Shown in pieces: positions 1 through 10,809 of a stretch of DNA of 64,000 nucleotides. This DNA is from Lasiosphaeris hirsuta. Its lineage: Eukaryota; Ascomycota; Sordariomycetes; Sordariales; Lasiosphaeriaceae. The position numbers were made by a program, and so were the translations under genes. Under the pieces are notes generated by a model. It did not search any database, had not been told where the DNA came from, and worked only from the letters and a program-made list of their open reading frames with translations. The stretch lies in contig JAUKUA010000001.1 of the NCBI GenBank assembly GCA_030549175.1, forward strand, positions 7,564,001 through 7,628,000. The letters run 5' to 3'. Position 1 is the first letter of the stretch; each line of letters begins with the position of its first letter.

Positions 1-519
1 TGCTAGGCGGCGATAATTGGGACCTGAGGGCACATGCGGTTAGAAAGAGCGGGCGCGCAAGTTGGTCTGTAATCCATGTTGAATGCTGTGCCATTTGCGC
101 CAAAGCCTGCAAGTGGCTTGGAAGAAAGAGGACTCAGTCGCAAACCGGACAGGCATGATAAAATTAATGGCGTCAGTTGCATCGTGCCTTCCAACTGCGT
201 GCGTCGTAGCAACGGGGGAGGGGGGGGGGGGCTGTGAATATGGAAAGCGCCTCTTCCAAATCAGGTACCCCCTCTTGCCCTCGCCGCGCCATCCCCCCCT
301 TTTGCCTTTCATTTTCTCCAAAACCGCAACTCGTCAAGGAAGATCAACTAGTGCCGTATCACACACCGCATCCACGTTCTGGCCCAACTAAGGGGAGCCC
401 GATACCTCACTCAATATATTCCCTCAAGGTCGGTCTACTCTCAATTGACGTTTCCCACCTTGTTAGTCAGCTATTTGATCTCAAACCCGCCCAACCATCC
501 AGCCCTTCACCACAACTTC
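1..519. other. Intergenic, 3' flank of VAO-like gene
   Basis: No supportable gene is seen. The stretch holds a G-rich homopolymer around 220-232 and C-rich low-complexity sequence around 280-300. Open frames here are short and show no recognisable motifs. It is the downstream flank of the minus-strand flavoenzyme gene that ends at 520. Confidence 0.6.
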
Positions 520-2396
520 TCACTGGGAGTCCTTTTCCTGGGTTTCCCTCAGATGACGGAACCTGTTGGGCCAGACTCCCTGTTTCCCCGGCGACAGAAT
601 ACCGTTGGGGTCGAGTACATCCTATTCAAACAAGATTAGTCTCCTGTCTTGTTTCAGCCTGTGGCAATATGGTCAAACCTTGATCTTCTCGACGAATCGG
701 TTATACGCATGTCCGTTAAAGTCGTTCAGGTTTGCAATCAGATCTGCAGCTGTCAGCATAACCCCAATCAGAGGGACCAGACGACTTACCCATGTGGTTG
801 ACATGCGCACGGTACATGCCATAGCCCCGGGCCTTAGCCTCCTCATAGAGACCATAGTATAGGTTCTCCATGTTCTTCTTCTGCTGCGGGTCGGTCTGGT
901 CCCATGTAAACATGTTCATGAGCACCACGTGGCGTTCGAACATGAAGAAATCCGCCATCAGCTCGACGCCGTTCGCCTCGCAGATGGGCTTGCTGGCTTT
1001 CATCCACTCGAGCAGCAGCTTGCCGGAGGACGGGATGACGGGTGCATAGTCGCCGTGCGCCGCTTTTCCCACCTTGTCCTTGGGGATGGGCCAGTTGATG
1101 AGCGGCAGGCTCCAGAGCTCGGGCTTGCCGACAAACATGCTCCCGTGCTCGGGCGGCACCTTGGCGGCGTCGACGCCGGCATCGTTGTCGTACAGCGCGC
1201 CCGTGAGCTCGCCCGTGGGCGCCTTCTCGGCCATGACGGCCTTGACCTCGTCAAACTGCGCCTGGACGATGCGCCGCGGCCCGTACAGCCCGAAGCGGGC
1301 GTACCAGTGGCCGAAGCCCGTCTCGAGCCGCAGCTCCTCCAGCCGCCAGTCGGGCACAGGGCCCTCGCCCTTCCAGTAGTCCTCGCGCCGGCCCGAGATG
1401 CACAGCGTCTCGATGAGACTGGTGAACCACACGAGGCTGTTGATGGTGTTGTTGCGGCGCATCTCGCCAAAGGCGTCGACCATGACGGCCAGGTCGTCAA
1501 ACTGCGGCATGCTGAAGGCGCATGACATGAAGGCCTGCGGCTGCGGCGTCAGCCAGATGCTGAGCTTGGTCACCACGCCCAGGTTGCTCTGCACGAATAG
1601 ACCCTCGACTGACGGCCCAAAGGTGAACTTGGAAATGAAGGCCGACGGCGAGTTGGTGATGCCAAACTGGCCCGTGCGGATCACGTCGCCGTCGGCGAGC
1701 ATGACTTCTAGGCCGGCCATGGCCTGGTGGTGGGCGTAGTTGGCCCCGAAGCCCATGCCCCGGTCGAGCGTGTTGCCCATCACGCTGCCCCAGCCGAGCG
1801 AGGCCGTGCTGGGCCACACCTTCTTCTTGTGCTCGACGCAGTAGTTGTACAGGTCGATAAACGTCACGCCGGGCTCGACCACGGCGTAGTGGTACTCGTC
1901 GCTGACCTCGATGACTTTGTTCATCAGGTGCAGATCCAGCGCCACGGACCCGTTGACGCGCGGCGCCGGACCGCCGTAGCCGAGGTTCTTGCCCCGCGAG
2001 AAGGTCCATAGCGGGATGGCGTACTGGTTGGCGATCTTGAGCACTTGCTTGAGCTGGTCGGTCGATTGGGGGCTGGCAGGTTTTAGTGAGGGGGCATCCT
2101 GACTGGGGGAGCGTTCCTGTCGCTTACCACACGGCCGCGCTGGGGACCTTCCTCTTGCTCTGGTCGGCCTCGTGGATATCGTAGGGGTCGATGTAGTCGG
2201 AAAGCCCCTCGTTGACAAAGACGGACTCCTTGCCGACGACGGCGACGAACTCCTCAATGGCCTTGTGGAAGTCCTCCTCGCGCACGCCGGGCGGGAAAAC
2301 GGGTTTGATGGGGTGTCGCGGCTCCCGCTCGTATGTGGCCAGATGCGCGGCCTCATACTCGGGGTCGGGATAGGTGGCTGGGAAGGTGGTCGACAT
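520..2396 (-). CDS. Vanillyl-alcohol-oxidase-like FAD enzyme
   Basis: Predicted flavoenzyme of the VAO/PCMH family (oxidation of para-substituted phenols), four exons: 2396-2128, 2072-790, 743-679 and 621-520, giving about 572 residues, close to the 560 of Penicillium VAO. Introns of 55, 46 and 57 bp have GT-AG ends and all junctions keep frame. The FAD-binding segment contains GKNLGYGGPAPRVNGSVALD and a later GSVMGN block. A His in KAAHGDY aligns with the VAO residue that covalently holds FAD, and the MYR pair near the C-terminus aligns with the active-site Tyr-Arg pair. The position of the VAO catalytic Asp (before LGxGSV) is a Ser here, so the substrate or reaction may differ. The last exon carries the DPNGILSPGKQGVWP ending typical of the family. 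The start follows a CACC context. No signal peptide is seen. Family confidence is high; exact substrate is unknown. Confidence 0.9.
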
Positions 2397-3546
2397 GGTG
2401 TTTGCCTTCGTGTTCTCCAACGAAGTTGCCGTAAATGCGGCTTCCTTCTCTCGCCAGGGGGTCGGGGAAGGCAGTTCTGATGTACCCTCACCTGGCGCGT
2501 CGACATTGCCATGGGCCCGACGGGGAACAGACCGGAAGGTCAACTACCGTGTCCTCAGGGTACCGTCCCCTGCCTGGCGAGCAGGGGTCCCGCAATCAAG
2601 GCGGCGCGGTTGCAGTGACGGTGTGGCCACAGTCGTTTCTCCAATTCCGGCAATACAACTACAGGCCGGTATAATGTTTCCCGGTGTGCTGCTGCATGCG
2701 GGGTTCCAGCAGCAGCCACCTCCTAGGTCGACCTCCCCGCTCCATCTAGCCACTCTGCGTTTTTCGTGGTTGGAGAGGGGCGACGGGTGGTCTGTTGCCA
2801 TATCGACCCGTCCTCTCTGCCAAGCGCTCTGCGGCGTCTGCCGGGTCTGCCGTGCTGTGCTGCGCGGGAGGGATGCGGTTGGGAAAGAGCTGTGCCGCCG
2901 GTGTAGCACAAGCGTCGCGGTGAGGGAACGTTGGAGGGAGGCGATGTGGTACGGCTTGGACCAGATCCCTCTGGCCGAGGTCACTGGTCATGTTGACCTG
3001 CCTGCTCGTGTTGGGGGAGATGTCAGGCTATATGCGCTCCTAACCGACGATTTAACACGGCGAGTGAGCAGTGAGATGAGCTGGCTCAATGCTGGGGCAT
3101 GGACACGCGGGAAAATGACAGCCTTTTCTCCGGCGTTTTCCTACGGCCCCCGACATGAGATGGCCTATTGTCTTATCCTAAAGTCACGGGTTGCTCTCAC
3201 TAATCCCTAGTTACACACACCATTTTTGAATGATTTGGGAGTTTGTGTGTCGCATTACACTGAGCTAAAAAGCGGAACGTTCAATCACATGTTTTAGCCT
3301 GTAGTAATTGTCTTTTTTTTCTGACATCAAACTCCTTACGCCGCTAGGTAGTTAATTTCTATAATACTTGGATTTCAGTCATCGACGGTTTGCGACATAG
3401 CTCTTCAAAGGCTCTACGTCTTAGCTTCCAAAAAGAGGAAATATTAGGTGCTGTCAAGGACATACTTTTAACATGCCCCAAAAACAACATGACAAGTCCC
3501 TCAGGTCCAATTCTCTGCGTAACCACCTAGAGGCCTACAGACGGTC
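2397..3546. other. Intergenic, VAO-like promoter side
   Basis: This is the 5' flank of the minus-strand flavoenzyme gene and the 3' flank of the helicase relic. A long open frame on the plus strand starts inside the flavoenzyme gene and continues to about 3210, but it has no motif and its start overlaps real coding sequence in antisense, so it is not called. AT-rich sequence follows from about 3210. Confidence 0.5.
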
Positions 3547-6500
3547 TTATTGTGTTTCTTCCAGCCCACTGGCCTCGAGGTACTCCTGCAATTGCTGTAT
3601 CTGGTTGGACCTGAGCTCTCCCCGCTCCTCTTGACTTCGAAATCCGCCGCTCGCCAACTGCAGCTTGCGTAACTGTCTGCCGTGCACAACCTTATGGACA
3701 TTACCGTTAGCTCTGAATCCACTTAGGCCACCGGCGGTGGGCTTCATCCTGCAAAAACCAACCTCTTTGATGGATTTTTGCATCACATATCGCAAGATCG
3801 TTACTTTCTTCTGCTGGTCGAGACGCAAAAGACGACCAATGGCTTGGTTCTCAACCGCAGGGTTCCATTGGGGCTCGAGAATGTGGACCATATTCGCAAC
3901 GGTCAGGCCGTTCAGTCTGGAATGGCCGTCAGCCACAACGTTAGAACCCCATCCCCGCACATACAAAACAGTTACTGCGGCGGGCGTGTACATACCCAAT
4001 GGCATCAGTAGAAAATGTGATCAGAAGAACTCTGGAGGCGGTTCTATTTTGAAACTGTAGAAGTATGGTGTTGCGTTTTTTTTTTTTTACTGGCACGTCT
4101 CCATCGACACGGACGTATTCGATGCGCAGCGTCTCCAAGGCAGCTGCGACGATGTCAAGCGTTTTCTTCCCAGAACGAGAAAATCACACTCGAATTATGT
4201 TGGTCTCGAAAAGCCAAAACAAGGATGAAGAAAAAAAAAAGAAAAACGAAGAAGGGGCACATCTTACCACTTGTTCCCAAGATAGTGCGTCTACACGTTT
4301 TGTACGGCGGCCTCGATTTTGGATGGCCATTGCTTCTCCCCCGGGGCCCTGGACGAGGGATTCGCCATCATACACGCTGTTCGCATCATGCTCGGTGTGG
4401 CACAAAGGACAGACGAATGCCTCGCATTCCTGGGAGCTGCTGCGGTATGAATCTACGTAGCATTCGCCGCAGACCAGTCGCCCACACCGTGTGAGGCAAC
4501 CCGAATCATTGTCAGACCAGCTACCAATCAACAGAATGTCCACGGAGCAGTAAGCACAGATGGCCTTCGCCGCTCTGTTGAAGGAAATTGAGCATCTCAT
4601 CCGGTCGCGCGGAGGGTTGCAGGGTTGAAAATAGGGGTGTCCCGGGATCGGCCAGGCCGTTGTCGCAGAACATCCTTAGATGAAGCAGGGCCTCCATAAC
4701 CATGTGGTGTGTCTTATCATTGCCAAGGCCCTTGGTCCCGATGACTATCGCCCTTTTGCAGGCCAATTCCAAGCCTCGATATTCCCTTCGCTCCTGTGGG
4801 GTGAAAACTGGCTTGATAATATCAAACTTGTGGTCTTGACTCGGCAGAACTGTCTTGTTCCTTCTGAGACAGATGCTCGAGAGGATGAGCGGCAGGCTTT
4901 TGAACTCTCCGTTTGTAGAGTCCTTGCTGTAATGAAGCTTCGTCACGTATTTCCTAAACATCGCAGTCTCGTTGAAAATAGGCATCTGTAGAAACTTGAT
5001 CAGGGCTCCGAGGCCATCGAGGGAGTTTTGAATAGGAGTGCCTGATAGGCACCACCGGGCTTGGGACGAGATGCTGGATACGGCGTTGAACCGCTTGGCT
5101 CGAACAGTTTCGAATGGTATGGGCTATCTATCTGCTTAGCGTGTGGCAGAGTCAGTCGGGAAATGTAGTTTGTCTAAGAACCTTTGCCTTCATCCAATAT
5201 CAGTCGAAACCAGTTGACCTGATGAAGGATGCTGCGGCCTGGGCCTCGACGCTGTTCTGTCACCACTCTCCCGTACGTCGTGAGTACTATGTCTTGCTGA
5301 TCGAGATGCGTGACAAGATGCTGTCTATGCTGCCCGTAGTCTTTGACGTATCGAATCTCTCTCCAGGGCACAGGTGTCTGCACGAGATGATGATGAGTTG
5401 TTGGCATTCGGCCTCTCGGTGTGACAGCGGTGGGAAACCTTTCAATCTCTATGGCCCATGTATTAAGCAGAACTGGAGTTAAAAATCAGCTACCGTGTCG
5501 TCTTCTAGGTGAGAGGTACGTTGCCCTTACGTTCTGATGGCACAATAACCATGGTCGCCTTAGATGTGGTGATATTTGCCATGTCTACTGCTTTGCATCT
5601 GTGTGCCCAGGGAGGCAAAGTCCCTCGCACGTTCCAGTGACGAGATCATCAGCGCCAAGGTTGTAAGCGTCCTCCCTAGCCCCATGACATCGCCAGGATG
5701 CCTCCCATGAAGTCTTTGGCCGATTTTCTCTTGGCTCCCGTGACGGAATTCTGGTAACTTGATTCAAGTGCTGTCTTAGCTGCTTGCCTGGTAAAAGAGC
5801 ACAACAGTATGCGGGACGTACTAATCTTCTCCACTCGGGAGGAATCTGAGCTCCCACAACCCAGCTTCTAGACTTAATGATTTCGTTTCGCGGCGGATCA
5901 TAAATTCCAAGGCCTCCTGTTGATGCCTGCCAGAACTGTAAGCCACATGCCTCCAACTGAGAAACAAAGGAGACTAATTACGGAAAGAGAGAAGTTAGAA
6001 TACGAGCGTCTCTTAACGCCATGGCAATTGACCGATGAGGCGGTAGCTTATCAAGCCAGTTGTCTATATGTCTGCGATGAGATCGGCAAGCCGGGCTGCT
6101 TCCCCATCTCGCAGCCTGTCTGTCGACATGGTCTGCAATGTCGTCCAATTCCTCAGTGAGTGATAGACTAGCAGGTAAAGCCCTGTCAACTTTCTCCATC
6201 CCAGGTGGCGGGCCCGGTACCTGCAATGGCTGTGGGTTCTCGTAGGAGCAGTCAAACATCCCCGCGTCAGGAGGTCTGAAGGAAGGGCTGGAAGCTTCCA
6301 AGAGCGGCCGCAGCCCGGTCTCCGGTGTTACGGTGCCCAAAAAGCACCAAGTTGACCTTCATTCGAACGACTTTTCTGCTGTTTACCCCTAGTTTCTGCA
6401 CTTCTGCTGCCTTTTCATTCCATTCGGTCTACGAGAACCCAAACATCGGTGCGAAATCCTGCCGCTGTTCCACAGCGCGACAGTGCTCGAAACGAGCCCA

Positions 6501-7087
6501 TGTCCAGCGCGGCCACAGCCTGTCCGTCCGAACTTTGGATCAGGCCATGATTAGGCTTGAGTTTTATCCGCAGCCGGGGATATGCGTTACCATCGCCGAA
6601 GACTTGACAAACAGGCCGATATGTGTTCGTTGGCCATTTTAGCTGAACCTCGACGTTGGCCAGCTTAAACACGCGTCAGCAAGATTTATAATAGATTACG
6701 CGTGGGGGTATGAGGCCATATTCACCATGCCAAAGCAAACTTTCTGAGAATATGGCGCAAAATAAGGCTCGGTTTCATTAACAACGCCTCCCTGATCCCA
6801 CCCCAGGTTTCCGAGATCAAAACTGCCTCCGCCGAGATCCTCGCTACTAGGATAGAACGAGGATGGCAGGAATGCGGTGGGGCTGAAGATGCTGGACGTC
6901 TGGTCGAGAAAGGCATGATCAGAAAGAGTGGCATTTCCAGTAGCATTAGTGAGTAAGAAATCATCGAGAAGCCACTCTGAGAGCTGCCAGGCAATCCAAT
7001 ACAGGCCTCTTCTAGCTGTAATCGCTTGCTGGTTCGTGGATCGTGGTCGGCTTTGTGGTATCTCTTTGAAGCATTGCTGCCCTCCAT
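3547..7087 (-). pseudogene. SNF2/RING helicase (Rad5-type order), broken
   Basis: Remnant of an SNF2-family ATPase with an embedded RING finger. N-terminal acidic/low-complexity exons lie near 6715-7087, 6415-6672 and 5978-6340. Motif I reads MGLGRT (about 5669-5686), with Arg for the Walker A Lys, and one base is missing just before it (about 5690-5692), moving the frame. Further blocks are LILDEG (about 5180), CLSGTPIQNSLDGLGALIKF (about 5000-5050), a RING with CAYC, CGRLVCGECY and CPLC (about 4390-4560), and the C-terminal helicase part with EYVRVDGD, ANMVHILEPQWNPAVENQ and AIGRLLRLDQQ (about 3830-4130). A second frame jump separates the ATPase lobe from the RING near 4560-4600. Several introns can be placed, such as before GLTVANMV. 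The order of blocks is that of Rad5/HLTF-type proteins. Boundaries are approximate. Confidence 0.8.
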
Positions 7088-7599
7088 TTTAACTATATCC
7101 TGTCAAAACTTGACATCTGGTTATTGTCACCTTTCCATTCACCCCGTTATTTCAAAATTAGCCTTGAATGATCAACGAGCTAGATCAGTTGACGTAGACG
7201 ATGAAGCTGGTGGCAATTGCAAGTGCTGGGGCTGAGATTGATAAAGGCAGCGCGAAAATGAGCGAGGCCCCGCTGAGAGGTAGCTAAATAATTCCGGCAG
7301 CTAGACGGAAGGCTGAGTCCAGTTGCCTACGCGGAGTACCTCCGCCACGTTGACGTGTCATGTTGAGCTGCACCACAAATCTTGAGGGACGGATCCGGGA
7401 ATCGGTGGTTTGCAGGCCCCCCCCCCCTTAGCTGTGGTGGAAAGTGGTGCTCGCTCTGCTGGCTCCAGGTCTGGTCACCCGTAGCCCAATTCAATCAACA
7501 GATTTTGGCATCACCCCGTTCTTTCATTCGCGGTCCCAATCGGTGCACGAGGAGTCAGTTACACAGGGCAGTTTTGGGGACGTTGTCTGGAAGCTAGGT
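7088..7599. other. Spacer between helicase and NACHT relics
   Basis: No confident gene. It includes a C-run near 7419-7427. Part of it may be an upstream exon of the NACHT relic, since the frame entering 7600 is open, but no start or domain can be supported. Confidence 0.4.
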
Positions 7600-8783
7600 C
7601 TTGGAACCTCAAATCCTGCCACTGGATTCTCACAGACAACTACTTTCAAGAATGGTTTGATCCGCTCTATTGCTCAACACCACTTCTCTGGATCAACGGA
7701 AAACAGGGTATAGGTAACCGATATTCATTCTAGTACAAAGAATGTCCTGAATCACGGCAGATTCAAAGGCAAATCCATCTCAGCTTCTATTATCCTCGAG
7801 CGCGTCAAAGAGCTGAAAGACGTCTCGGTAGCCTTTTTCTACTTCGCCCACAGAGATCCGGAGCGAGACAGATTCGTTCCCATGGCAAGGGCGATCTTGT
7901 CTCAGCTCCTGACTCAAAACGCATCCCTTCTTCTTTACTTTGAGAAGATGTCGACATCGAGTGGCCAAGCCGTCTTGTCAAGTCGCGACCCCGCGAAGGA
8001 ATTGCTAGACACAGCTCTGAGGAGCCGTAAGACCTATGTGATTCTGGACTGTATAGATGAATGCGACAGGGATAGTCGGAAGGAGATCTGCAGTTGGTTC
8101 AGGTCCTTTGCGGATTCCCTTCCTTCAGCCAAGCAAGACGAGATCTGCAGTCTTTTCGTCAGCCAGGATGATGGCTTTGCCCGAAAGGATCTCTCCATGT
8201 TGCCCACCCTTAGCATGACGCCGGATCATATGAGAGGAGATATTGCAGAGTATTCGCGCCACTGGTAAAACCAGATTGAGGAGAGATTTGGGCCATTACA
8301 GGATCGTGGGTTAGATCTCGCCAAAATTGTGCCCGCCCGGTCTCAGGGTGAGTTAAGCCTATCGATGCCACAGAGGAGGGGTTGCGGGGGTTCACCCAGC
8401 TAATCATCAACTCATAGGCATGTTCATCTTTGCTAAGTGTGTCCTTACGGAGCTGCTCCACCAAACGTTGAGAGCAGAGCTTCTCCGCAAATGGGGAGCT
8501 GAGAACTTTCCTACTGAGCTGGAAGAGGTGTATGCCCCCCCTCCGGCCCTTACAAGAGAAGGAAGTACTGACGAGAGTTTTCTTCTAGCTACAGTCGGAT
8601 ACTTCGACGGCGCATGGACGGTCGCATCCTACAACAACGCAATATTACCAAGAAACTGCTGTCTTGGATTTGCCTGTCTAATAAGCGACCAATGAGGTGG
8701 TACGAAATCCAAGCGGCGATATCGATTGACTTGGAGAACGAGACCATCAACGAGACGGATCGCCGTCTGGTAGATACGTCCTG
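7600..8783 (+). pseudogene. NACHT/STAND ATPase fragment
   Basis: Fungal STAND-type ATPase core. An intron (7714-7768) splits the P-loop: when removed, the sequence reads LLWINGKQGIGKS, a correct Walker A. It continues with FFYFAHRDPERDRF and the Walker B/NACHT signature YVILDCIDECDRD (about 8034-8070). After the SRHW segment there is an in-frame TAA (8266-8268) with homologous-looking coding directly behind it (QIEERFGPLQ). A second intron can be placed around 8348-8417 before GMFIFAKCVLTELL. A frame jump near 8600 precedes the winged-helix-like part LLSWICLSNKRPMRWYEIQ. No N-terminal effector domain or C-terminal repeats are found. The stop plus the frame jump argue for a pseudogene. Confidence 0.75.
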
Positions 8784-9304
8784 CGACTTTCCAATGCTGG
8801 TTCTGTCTAAAGCGCTTCAGCGCATATAATCTGAGGTCTCGCTTATTAGGGTCACACACGGACCAACGACCTTTTACTTGCACTTTTTGCGGGAAGGCGT
8901 TCGCTCGACAGAATGATCGTAAGACACACGAATCCCTTCATTCAGGCGAGAAGGGATTCGTTTGCAAAGGGGACCTCCGGGGTGGTGGCAAATGGGGGTG
9001 CGGACGCCGCTATTCGCGGGGCAACGCCCTAGGACGGCACTTCAGATGGCAAGTCGGCAGCCGATGTATCAAGCCTCTTCATGACTCGGAACTTTTGGAG
9101 AGATCCCGACTGGCAGCAGTGTCTGCTGGTCCCTTCGCAGGAGATGCCAGTGGCAACTTGGACTTGAGCTTGACTGGTCCGATGCCGGTTCTCGGCACAT
9201 TCGACACGGCGACATTCGTTAACCCGGATCCACCACCCTCTTTCCTCCCAGCTGCCCAGGTAGATTGGAGTCAAGAAAGAGGAGCGCAGGATGAGGACGA
9301 TTGA
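8784..9304 (+). pseudogene. C2H2 zinc-finger protein fragment
   Basis: One open frame from about 8780 to the TGA ending at 9304 encodes the C-terminal part of a fungal C2H2 transcription-factor-like protein. A first finger begins ATFQCWFCLKRFSAYNLRS; its first zinc His is replaced by Arg and one residue is missing. The second finger, FTCTFCGKAFARQNDRKTH, looks normal. A third, atypical finger has GEKGFVCKGDL followed by GCGRRYSRGNALGRHF. The tail is Pro-rich (PDPPPSFLPA). The 5' part of the gene is absent: the finger sequence begins within a few bases of where NACHT-type homology ends (DTSCDF, near 8784). It looks like a junction of two unrelated genes, so a pseudogene is most likely, although a read-through fusion cannot be excluded. 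Confidence 0.65.
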
Positions 9305-10809
9305 ATGGAGACGTAGAATGGGACGAGGCCACAGAATACCCGAAGCATGTCGGGCAACCCAAAAACTGCCTTACCATGCACGCCACGTCTTGGGTGAGCC
9401 GCAGCAGTCGCGCTTCGCAGAGAGGGTCGAAAACTTGGACGCTCCAGTCACGCATGGTGCTAATTGGTTACCTTATCTACGTAACGAAATCGGATGATCG
9501 CTACTGGAGTCCAGGATGGCAGAGGGCGGGGCAGACACTCAGACACTGCATAACAGTGCCATAACACAGGCGCGGCATCAAGGGTCGGAAAACTTGGAAG
9601 CTCCAGTGGAGCAAACTTGCACAGTTGTCGGCGCTCAGATTAAGCCAATCAAAGCAAGCTAGATGACAGATTAGATAATAAAAGTCCTGGATCTGGTAGG
9701 TCAGTCAGAGAGGCCTGAATCTGATTTGGCGCTACTTGACATATGCCCCACTTTTCCAAGCTTCGAGGGTAATGTCTTTGGAGATGGGTCCGCGCTGGAG
9801 AATTATTCCGGGCTTGGCGCGGCTGGGGGTGGGGGGCCGGAGTGTGGCCTGGCCGCCGAGATTTAGGTCCGGGCTGGGGTCCGGGGTAGATAATTGTATT
9901 GTTCCGGGCTTGGTAGATAACTCAAATAACTTCCGTCTTGGCACCAAAAAGGGGTTACAGGTGCGCAACATGTGATGTGTGGCACCGTTTTGTATGGCAG
10001 ATTTAGTCTGTGGCGATGTTTTACTTTTACATGGCAACTTTGATGTGCGGCGATGTTGACAAGGAAAAAAGGGGGCCTGGGCATGGCAGGAATCCTCAGT
10101 CGATGGGGGTCATGGAGATCTTTCTTAATACATAGCCCTAGCCCTGTAGGACGTATAGCACCCGGTTAGAAGAAAGTGCCTTGCAATAAACGAGAGCGCT
10201 GGAACAGCGAGAGACAGGTCTCGTAGGTATCCCCGCACGCCGTTTGGCTCGTCTTTCGGACTCCGCATGAGTTGAACTTTGGGGGTAGCCTGCTCTTATG
10301 GCGTTTCGATGGGCATCAGCTTCTGCAGTGATGGCACCTAACCGCGACTCGGAGTGGCTCCCATCCGACGACCTGCAGCCGCACTTGGTGGCAGGGCAAC
10401 TTTCTGGGAGTAATGCGAGAGCAGCCGTCTGCTATAGGTGTTCATTTTCTAAAGATATGAAAAACGCATTTCTCATCAAGACAATCATCTGATTGGTATT
10501 AAAACTGCGTGGGGTACACAGCTTGGGCGCAATGTTGGGCTCCAACTTTTGAATCGAGGTTTGGGAACGATAACGATGGGCCATAAATACTTGAGGGAGC
10601 CTCCAAGTTTTTTTTTGGTCTGGGTGTCCTTTCCCTTCGATATCTTTCTCTCCTAACGGTATGACGACCAACGCCATAGCTTAACTTGAAGCCCCCAGGC
10701 ACGTCCCCATACCCACGCAGAGCCAGCGAACCAAGGCTGCCAACGACCGGGAAGCTGCGGGCATCGAGGTCCTAGGACCAGAGTCGGTGTGGTCACCACT
10801 GACCCCAAG
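9305..10809. other. Intergenic debris
   Basis: About 1.5 kb without a supportable gene. Short frames exist on both strands but contain stops and no motif. The 9780-9900 stretch is G-rich, with the GGGCTTGG/CCGGGCT words repeated several times. The last few hundred bases are the promoter side of the CorA-like gene at 10810. Confidence 0.5.

Noticed and set aside
2374..3210. Long plus-strand open frame (278 codons) upstream of the VAO-like gene
   Set aside because: It starts antisense inside the flavoenzyme gene, has no motif and low-complexity Arg/Val content. GC-rich shadows of this kind are common in the window.
9219..9455. WD40-like fragment on the minus strand (DWSVQVFDPL)
   Set aside because: Only a ten-residue likeness, overlapping the better-supported zinc-finger frame on the plus strand; it cannot be supported.
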